A DNA stretch of 64,000 bases from Sorex araneus (taxonomy: Eukaryota; Chordata; Mammalia; Eulipotyphla; Soricidae), in assembly GCF_027595985.1 (NCBI RefSeq), contig NC_073307.1, positions 36,212,234 through 36,276,233 of the forward strand, in the 5' to 3' direction. Shown here in pieces: positions 54,783 to 64,000 of this stretch (its first letter is position 1; each line of letters begins with the position of its first letter). The notes below the pieces were generated by a model. The model was not told where the DNA came from, made no database searches, and saw only the letters and a list, made by a program, of their open reading frames with translations. Both the position numbers and the translations under genes were made by a program.

Positions 54783-55469
54783 GTGAGCGGCCGGGAACCG
54801 GCGCCTGCAGCGCTGGTCGCCGGGAGTGCGGCTGGGCGGCGCGGCGTCGAGGGGACGCCCGTGGTCCCGGTGGTGACAAGTTGGGCTGCCTGTTAGAGGA
54901 GACGCACGGTGCAGGGACGTGAGCAGAGCAGAGCAGAGCCCGGTTCTCCAGGTCGAGGTGGGGATGTGTGTCGGGTGAACACACAGAGTAACGTGGAGTA
55001 AATGACAAGCAGGCTGGGAAAGCGGGAAGGCTTCCTGGAGAAGGTGGCATGTATACCCTTGGTGCTCAGGGTGCTTTAGAGAGTTTGTCAGGCGACCAAA
55101 GCACGGCCAGGCCCGGCAGAGTTGGTGGTGGGCGGGGGACAGAGAGCACTTAAGGTCTGGAAAAGGCAGATACCTTCTCTGATCGCTGGAATTACTTGGG
55201 CAGCAGAGTGTGGGAAAGTGGAGGGGCTTGAGGCTCATAGGTAAATTAAAGACTGGGTGAATTACGGGGGGTGGGGGTGTCGCACTAAGTAGCCTCACCC
55301 CACGGCCTTTTCCACTCCCTTCTGGATGGTGTTCTGTGGAGACCTCACATTAGAGGCCTTGGGGGCCCACCAGACAGTAAAAAGACATTATCCACTTTGA
55401 GATTGACCCAGAGCCATAGTTCAGGACGTTTAACTATTAAGTTACCTGTTGAGTGTTTCAAGACTGGCT

Positions 55470-55610
55470 GGCCAGCTAATACAGCAGCTAAAGCACCTGC
55501 CTTGCATGTGGCTGAGCCGGGTTCAACTCCAAGCACAACATATGGATCGTGGAGCACCGCCAGGAGGAATCCCCGACCACAGCCATGTGTAGCCCCCAAA
55601 CAAAGTGTTT
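55470..55610 (+). mobile_element. SOR-type SINE, diverged
   Basis: Sense: GGCTGGCCAGCTAATACAGC head, GCCTTGCATGTGGCTGAGCC, GGGTTCAACTCC B box, GAGCACCGCCAGGAGGAATC. Confidence 0.75.
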
Positions 55611-56235
55611 AAAATCGTAGGATTGATGCTCCCTTACAATCAGGTTCACAAAAAGCTTTTAAACGTGCAGCGCAGCTTTGGGGGATCTTGATAGCCCTCA
55701 CAGCCTAGGTTCCTAAGGAGGACAGTTTGGTGGACAGTTTGGTAGCCAGCCGGTTGCCGGGGGAGGAGGGAGAAGCCAGGGCGGTAGTGGGGCCCTGCCA
55801 GTCACCTGTCCACAGCTGCCTTCTCTTCTCCTTCCACTCCGGGGCGGCTGCTGTGTGGGTTTGTGTGTGAACCCACCCTACTTTTGCCTTGACCTGGCCT
55901 GGTGTGAGGCCAGAGTGAGGTTCTCCCTTGTTCCCCAATTTCAGAAGGAGTCTTGGTTTTCTATTTTGTAGTCACTGTAGGTGCTCCATACAGACCATTT
56001 AAAGAATGGGTTTCCATCGGCAGGGCCCTGGTTTGGAGCCCTTGGTATCCATGTCATCTTTTGTAATATTTTTGCAGCTTGTTGTGTTCTCTGGAAAAAA
56101 GTATACTGTCCACATTAGTATCCCCAAGTAATCTTGCTGAAATACAAACCTCATTTTCCTTAGATGCCTTCAAGTCCGGAGGGAGCTGGATCCATCCTCC
56201 TGCATGTTCCCAACCACACTGTGCAACATTGCGTT

Positions 56236-56409
56236 CTTTTTTTTTTCTTTTTCTGTTTTTGGGCTTTTTGGTTACACCTGGTGATGCTCAGGGGTTACTC
56301 CTGGCTCCACATTCAGGAATCACTCCTAGCAGTGCTCGGGGGACCCTATGGAATGCTGGGGACCAAACCCTCATTAGGCCCTGCCCGCTATACTATTGCT
56401 CCAGCCCCC
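56236..56409 (-). mobile_element. SOR-type SINE, moderately diverged
   Basis: Antisense: T-rich start, GTTACACCTGGTGATGCTCA, GGGGGACCCTATGGAATGCT, ending ACTATTGCTCCAGCCCC. Part of the head complement is deleted. Confidence 0.85.
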
Positions 56410-57354
56410 CACATAGCTTTCTTTTCCACATTACTAGAAATACTCTTTCCTCAAAAGAAAGTGGTGGGCCTTCTACTTTGAGCTTTGGACTCCACACTAG
56501 TTTGTGCACAGGAATATGACAGGGCTCCATCTTTCCCCCAATATTTTCCAGTATTCATTTTTTTCCAAGGCACGCATGTCTTCGGGAAGAGACTGGCCAC
56601 CTGTTGTTCTCTTTCTGTCTTCTGTATGCAGGAAGCTATAGTTCTTTCTGGAGGTTATAGTTCTAAGAGTGGCTGGAAAGAGGCTTGCTTGCTTGCTTGC
56701 TTTCTGTTTTTCTTTTTTCTTTCTTTCTCTTCCTTTCTTTTTTTTTTGACATACATGAAAATCATTTGGGGAACCTCGTGCTCCTTTAGAGCTGCTAAAC
56801 GGGGTCCAGAGAGAGGCCTCGGTGAGTACTGGCACAATGGATCAGTGCACGGGTGCTAAGTCTAATAGGAAGATCTGAATGAGGCTCGGGTTGAAATTTG
56901 ATTTTCCAGCCAAGGGCCTTGTGAGCCACTGAATTCCTAACAAAGCAGCTAGTACCAAGTGCATAACAGCAGGACCGTCTTTAAAGGTTGTGAAAACACC
57001 TCTCACCACTTTCTTCCTCAGACCTTTAGATGAGCTTACTCAGTGTATTAAGTTTCTTTAACTTCCTCTGTCTTTTCCAGTTGGTTCTCAGTTCCTTGAG
57101 GCAAGTACTCTGTTTGACTTCTTTTCATCTCTGAAGATATATACACACATATGCCTAGCGAAGGAATAGGGCCAGACAAGACAAATGAAAAGTGATGTAT
57201 AGATAGAAATGTTGACATTTTTGCGTCATGCACACCATTGTCCTTGAGAATAGAACAATGGAAACACGTTTTATTCTCGTCTAGCAAACATTAGGGAAAA
57301 AAATCTTGTTTTAGGCATCATGTTTTACAAAATGTTATTAGTAAGGTTTGTTTC

Positions 57355-57495
57355 TTGTTTGTTTGCGGGCCCCATTTGGCTGTGCTCAAGGCTTCCTCTT
57401 GGCTTTGTCCTCAGGGAGAGCTCCTGCCGAGGCCAGGGACTGAACCCTGGTTGGCTGCGTGCAGGGTAAATGTCTCTGCTATTCTCCGGCCCTAG
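57355..57495 (-). mobile_element. Diverged SOR-type SINE
   Basis: Antisense: GGGCCCCATTTGGCTGTGCT, GGCTTCCTCTTGGC, GTTGGCTGCGTGCAGGG, ending TATTCTCCGGCCC. Confidence 0.6.
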
Positions 57496-57509
57496 TAAGA
57501 CATACGTGT

Positions 57510-57945
57510 AACATTGCAGCACCGCGCTGTCCACTGCTCTGTGGTGTTTGGCTGCTTCTCTACCACTATCCCACTGTTCCTCACCTCACTCCACTCCCCC
57601 ACTTCCCCCCTCGCTCTCCCACCCCCAGCTTCCTACTGAAGACCAGTTCTCATTTTCTGTTGCCTTTGGACATTTGTTATTCCCCTGTAATGATTCTTTG
57701 TATCCCATATATGAGAGATTATTCTGTGTCTGTCCCTCTTCTAATTTCACTTAATGTAATATTCTGCAGAGCTATGCATATCACAGCAGATTTTATAATT
57801 TCATTAGTTTCTTACAGCCTAGTAGTAATCCACTGTGTATAGGTACCATTGTTTCTTGATCCAGTTACTGGCTTTTGGACACTTGAGTTGTTTTCAGATT
57901 TTTGCTATTGTGACTAGTGCGGCAGTGAACCTAGGAGCAAACTTT
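57510..57945 (-). mobile_element. L1 3' fragment
   Basis: Antisense L1: a C-rich 3' UTR complement (CACTCCACTCCCCCACTTCC), GAAGACCAGTTCTCATTTTC, GATCCAGTTACTGGCTTTTG and GCTATTGTGACTAGTGCGGC. Confidence 0.75.
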
Positions 57946-58092
57946 TAAAACAGTTGAGTTCAGAGGGAAATGAACTTCGGGTTTCAAACCTTGAAAATTC
58001 ACTTAGTTCTGTATCAGGTTACTGGCCTACCAACATCTAAAATTGGTGTAATCATGTTCTTCCTATCTTTATTTTATTTTATTTTTTTTTTT

Positions 58093-58619
<527 letters not shown>

Positions 58620-58621
58620 GT

Positions 58622-58712
58622 TGTACTTATTTTTGTTGTACTGGGGATCAAATTCAGGGTTTTACACATGCAAAGTAAGTGCTCCACTGCTGAGCCACAT
58701 CCTTCACCCCCA
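58622..58712 (-). mobile_element. tRNA-Ala-like SINE head
   Basis: TGTACTGGGGATCAAATTCA, TTTTACACATGCAAAGTAAG and GAGCCACATCCTTCACCCC form the complement of a tRNA-Ala-like gene. It directly abuts the truncated 5' end of the RPSA retrocopy. Confidence 0.6.
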
Positions 58713-58937
58713 GCTTTCCTCTTGAAATGTTACTAAGATTGTTGCTATTCAGAGTGTGAACTGGAGACAAAAGCATTGCCTTGACTGTGGGATCTGCATG
58801 ACTTTTAGAAATGCAGACTCTTAGGTCCCCCCCCCCCACCTTAACGGAGTTTATAGTCTATATAAGTCAATTTAATACCTCTCTGTGAAAACATGCTTAT
58901 AAGCAGTCGTGTTTTTATTGTTCTGCACTTCTGATGA

Positions 58938-60671
<1,734 letters not shown>

Positions 60672-60786
60672 GCTCCAGCGTACCCCTATCAAACTCCAGT
60701 GTTTTGCCTTGGATTCTTCATCTTCTGCTAAAGAAACGATAGGCTACATTGTCCTAGACTTAAGAACTGCTCAAGAAATCAAGCAG
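60672..60786 (+). CDS. CEP120: CEP120, coding exon 3 (residues 69-107)
   Basis: Acceptor TTTTTATTAACAG ends at 60671. The exon completes Arg69 and encodes [14 protein letters not shown], then [17 protein letters not shown] and ends at KQ. The GYIVLDLR stretch is a typical late C2-domain strand. Length is 115 nt; phase is 2 in, 0 out. Donor CAG|GTACGG is good. The reading frame stays open well into the intron (to about 61014), which is chance read-through and not coding. A four-residue Ser-rich stretch follows FALD; whether it differs between species cannot be judged from one sequence. Confidence 0.95.
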
Positions 60787-62201
60787 GTACGGCTCTTTGA
60801 TGATTCCTTGCTGGTGGTCAGAGCACTGATGGCTTCAGTGGCTGCTCGACCACGGACAGGGCAGAAAACTAGCCGGGTGGGTCGTGGACTTCATATGCTT
60901 TCATTTATGAGTACGTGTGAGAAAGTACTAGTTTTGCTCTTTCTCGTGGTCTGTGTTCTAGATCAAAGAAACCTCTGTGCACTCATACCTGTGTTTAGGT
61001 TCCTGATTTGCGCTTAGCAGCCTCCCAGAACTTGGCCTTCAGAGGCGGTCCTCTGCCACCACTCCCTGCTTCAGGGAACTGTCACCACCTCTCCTTCCCC
61101 TTCAACAGGCTGAAATACACGTGCTTTGCTGAGTACCTCCCTTTCCTTGTCTCTGTCGGAACCTCTTTTTGGTGGTTATCTCCGCCTGTTCCACTTACTC
61201 TTCTGCATTTCACTTTTGCCGCTATTGTTACAGAACTGGACTCTGATCGGAGCCTTCTAGTTGTTCCTCTGTTCCCAGCAACTTGCTCCGCCCTACTTAC
61301 CAGTCAGGAAGTGCACTTACTGAAACACTTAGGAAAACAGACGCCCTCATACAACAGCCAGAGAGGATTCAAGATATTAGTCTTGTGTATTTTATTTTTG
61401 AAAATGTTTCTACTTAGGCCTTTTAAAATATTTCAACCTTTTTGTACCTTACTGACTTTAGAAATGCTGATTTGTATTTTCTGTATTTTATTTTGTCATA
61501 AATTTAGGAGACTTTGTATATCAGTTTACTTTTTTTAAAAAATTTTTTTGCTGGACCGGGGATTGAACTCAGGGCCTCATACATTCAAAGCCTGCAGTTT
61601 GAATCTCTTTTGTGGTTGTTTCTGGGTCACACCTGGTGGTGGTCGATACTTACGCCTGGTGTGGAGATTTCCAGCCTCTTATGGAATGAGGTGGGGTTTG
61701 GGCAACACATAGCATTGCTTAGGGATCAGTTTTGATGGCATTTGGGGGAGTAAATACAATTTTGGGGATCTGAGCCCAATGTATTAGTGAGTGCACAGCA
61801 TGCATTCTAGCCTTTTGAGTCATTTCTCTGGCCCCTGGTTTGAATCTAATATTAGCATTTTGAAAGAAAAATTCCCTTATCATTAATATTTTTTTGCTGC
61901 TAACAAGCAAATATATTTGAAAATGAACTATACATTTCTCAGTTGCCCAATTTTTCATAGAATCATTTAAAAGAAACTCAGGCTAGTTTTAGTCTTAAAA
62001 GAGGACTTGTTTTGTTCACCCATGGTTGCCGGTCAGGTCTTGTCCCTTAGTCCAGAAAAAGCTTTTCTTTAATTTTATAGCCTGAACCACAACCATGATC
62101 ATGCACAAGTACTGAAAAACTACAGAAAATATATGTGGAACCTTTAGAACATTTTCTACTACCGTTTATTTTCTACTAACCACTGTTTTATTATTCTCTA
62201 G
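60787..62201 (+). other. CEP120: CEP120 intron 3
   Basis: 1415 bp, phase 0. Contains degraded antisense SINE sequence at about 61545-61845. Nothing else recognised. Confidence 0.85.
61545..61845 (-). mobile_element. Old SINE remnants in intron 3
   Basis: GCTGGACCGGGGATTGAACT (tRNA-Ala-like complement) at 61550, then a SOR-like GGGTCACACCTGGTGGTGGT, GCACAGCATGCATTCTAGCC and the ATTTCTCTGGCCCC end. Confidence 0.6.
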
Positions 62202-62343
62202 GCACCAAAATGGTACCAGTTGCTGAGTAATAAATACACCAAGTTCAAGTCAGAAATACAGATTAGCATTGCTTTGGAAACAGATACAAAGGCACCAGTG
62301 GATAGTTTTAAAGCAAAGGGAGCCCCGCCCCGAGATGGAAAAG
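62202..62343 (+). CDS. CEP120: CEP120, coding exon 4 (residues 108-154 and the first base of codon 155)
   Basis: Acceptor TTATTCTCTAG ends at 62201. The exon encodes [29 protein letters not shown] and KGAPPRDGK, closing the first C2 domain and entering the linker toward the second. Length is 142 nt; phase is 0 in, 1 out. Donor AAAG|GTTTGT. The frame continuing past 62343 is intronic. The four exons together give an unbroken 463-nt coding sequence with no frameshift or stop, so the gene appears intact. The remaining exons lie beyond 64000. Confidence 0.95.
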
Positions 62344-62739
62344 GTTTGTGCACCCTCTCTGAGAACACTGAGAAGTCTCACCTCTGGACTGGGGCTTTTC
62401 AGAGGGAAGATAATAAAGGGAGAAGTTTCTAGAATTTTGCTTAGAGGAGAAGGAGTCTAAGCAAAATTTTGCTGTAGCACCCGAGACAAATATCTGACAT
62501 TGTTATTGTTGTACATGGTATAGTTGTACCACTTCACAAAACTTAGAAACACATTTTCTGTTCAAGATACATATATATATCTGAGCAAAAAAAAAAAAGG
62601 ATTATGTATTGCTTTTATAAATTGCTGCTCAAGAATTATTTTCTCCATAGGGTAAATGTAGGAAAACTTAAAATGCTATTTCCTATACACTTAGTTTTAC
62701 AAACCTTTCATAGTTCTTCAGTTGATAAACTTCATTTTA

Positions 62740-62932
62740 TTTATTTATTTATTTATTTATTTATTTTTGCTTTTTGGGTCACACCTGGCAATGCACAGGG
62801 GTTACTCCTGGATCTGCACTCAGGAATCACCCCTGGCGGTGCTCAGAGGACCATGTGGGATGCTGGGAATCGAACCCAGGTCGGCCACGTGCAAGGCAAA
62901 TGCCCTACCTGCTGTGCTGTCACTCCAGCCCC
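62740..62932 (-). mobile_element. SOR-type SINE (A-tailed class) in intron 4
   Basis: Near-consensus antisense copy with a (TTTA)n start, GGGTCACACCTGGCAATGCA to GTCACTCCAGCCCC. A perfect 16-bp duplication, GATAAACTTCATTTTA, lies at 62724-62739 and 62933-62948. Confidence 0.96.
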
Positions 62933-63309
62933 GATAAACTTCATTTTAAATTTAAATTGTTCCCCTCTTGCCTCTATTGGGTTGTGGTAATGACCGGGGC
63001 CTCCACACCTCCAGTTTTGTAGTCACGTATTTGGCTCCACGCTCTCTTGAGAGCTGCACATGTTCAGTTGCGGTGACTCGGACATACTCTGCCAGGGCCC
63101 CACCCTTCCGTCATTGTGCTCTTTCCTTGTGCATGCACACAGCTACCTGGCTGGGGTGTCACAACAGAGCTGGCAGGACTGTGGTGTTGGGGACTGAACT
63201 TACGGCCTTACCCTTGCAAGTTAGCACTTTAGCCACTGAACTTTTTCCCAGCTACCAGACTGTGATTGCAGTATTGTCTTCCAAATAGTTTCTGAAAGTT
63301 CTCTCTATT

Positions 63310-64000
63310 CTTGTTTATTCATCCATCCCCTCCCCCAGTTCTTGCCGTCCACTGATATTTATTTTTTGCTGTCTCTATAGTTTTGCCTTTCTTGGAATGT
63401 GATATAGTTGGAGTCCTATAGTGCAGAGCTTTTTAGTTTGGCTTCTTTCACTTAGTAATGTGTGTTTCAGATTCCTCCAAGTTTTTTTTTTCCCCCAGTG
63501 GCTTGAATCTTTTTAATACTGAGTAATATTCTATTGTCTGAGTATATCACAGTCTGTCTGCTCACTTACTGAAGGACTACTTGGTTGCTTCCAAGTTTTT
63601 GAAATTAGGAATAAAATATTGACATCTCTGTATAGAGCTTTGGTATGAACATAAAGTTTTATTTTACTTGGGTAAATACTGAAGAGCTTGACTCATGCAT
63701 TATATGGTAGCTATTTTGTTTCATACGCTGCCAAACTCTTTTCCAAAGTGGCTGTACCATTTTATTTACCTGCCAGCAATGAACGAGAGTTCCTGTTGCT
63801 CTTTATCATTGTCAACATTTGGTGCAGTCTGTGTTGGGTGTGGGCTGTTTGAATTGATGTGCAGTACTATCTCCTTATTGTTTTAATGTACAGTTTCCCG
63901 ATGAGATAGTGTTAAATTCCTCTCATGTGCTTACTTGGTGAGGTGCCTGCTCAGGCCTCTCGTCCACTTTTTCATCAGTTGTTTCGTTATTGTTGAGTTC
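63310..64000 (-). mobile_element. Old L1 fragment, runs off the window
   Basis: Antisense L1 ORF2/3' sequence: CTTTCACTTAGTAATGTGTG, GAGTAATATTCTATTGTCTG, CTTTTCCAAAGTGGCTGTAC and CCAGCAATGAACGAGAGTTC. Frames broken. Confidence 0.8.

Larger units (their letters stand above)
54060..54860 (+). promoter_or_regulatory. CEP120: CpG-island promoter of CEP120
   Basis: Abrupt shift from AT-rich to very GC- and CpG-rich sequence ending just past the first coding exon. There is no TATA box. Motifs: a palindromic ETS site CTTCCGGAAG at 54099-54108; an NRF1-type TGCGCCTGCGCA at 54124-54135; and a CTCF-core-like CAGGGGGCGC at 54189-54198. These motifs are typical of housekeeping and ciliary gene promoters in mammals. 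The transcription start is not determinable by eye but probably lies downstream of the NRF1 motif. Long open frames on both strands here are a by-product of GC richness and are not called as genes. Confidence 0.8.
62344..64000 (+). other. CEP120: CEP120 intron 4 (continues beyond the window)
   Basis: Starts GTTTGT. Contains a young SINE (62740-62932), a degraded tRNA-like SINE at about 63140-63255 (TTGGGGACTGAACTTACGGC) and an old antisense L1 from 63310 onward. No acceptor for the next exon is recognised before 64000. Confidence 0.85.

Noticed and set aside
54123-55298. Long overlapping open frames on both strands in the CpG island (up to 257 codons)
   Set aside because: GC-rich sequence has few stop codons. 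The frames overlap each other, run through the CEP120 start and donor site, and show no protein family.
60787-61017. Extended coding exon after CEP120 exon 3
   Set aside because: The frame stays open by chance, but the following sequence has no CEP120 similarity, and exon 4 joins in frame at the GTACGG donor.

Overview
This is mammalian nuclear DNA, almost certainly from a shrew (genus Sorex; S. araneus is the best guess). The main reason is a very abundant tRNA-derived SINE whose head carries a tRNA-like A box (TAGCACAGCGGG) and B box (GGTTCGATTCC). This looks like the SOR-type SINE of Soricidae. The window also holds L1 elements with ORF2 remnants, and an RTE-clade LINE fragment resembling the nematode-like RTE reported from the common shrew. 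No bacterial, CRISPR or operon-like structure is present.

Layout. From 1 to about 53.9 kb the window is gene-poor and repeat-rich. It contains L1 3' ends, two L1 copies with inverted 5' parts (28.8-30.3 kb and 33.3-34.7 kb), and dozens of SINEs of at least three kinds. It also contains a probable solo LTR (about 2.5-2.9 kb), an ACTB processed pseudogene split by a composite insertion (20.6-23.0 kb), and a roughly 2-kb tandem array of about 170-bp monomers rich in TTAGGG-like motifs (25.6-27.6 kb). Several short elements look like L1 derivatives without ORFs (12.7, 18, 37, 39.3 and 40.7 kb). An RTE reverse-transcriptase fragment lies at 43.2-44.4 kb. I found no intact protein-coding gene in this part.

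The one real gene is CEP120, on the + strand from a GC-rich promoter at about 54.1-54.8 kb to beyond the window's end. Four coding exons are present (54734-54782, 58972-59128, 60672-60786, 62202-62343). Their phases join without a break and encode the first 154 residues, which is the N-terminal C2 domain of this centriole-elongation protein. The promoter carries ETS, NRF1 and CTCF-like motifs and has no TATA box. Intron 1 holds a 5'-truncated, frameshifted RPSA retrocopy in antisense.

The points most worth a second look are: the telomere-like ~170-bp array; the RTE fragment; the contrast between A-tailed SINEs (14-18 bp target duplications, L1-like) and CAGTGA-tailed SINEs (11-12 bp duplications, possibly RTE-mobilised); the ORF-less L1-like elements with internally repeated, GC-rich 5' ends; and a U2-antisense/SINE chimera inside the actin pseudogene. 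All coordinates and family calls were made by eye. Repeat boundaries are good to about 5-20 bp unless a target-site duplication fixes them.
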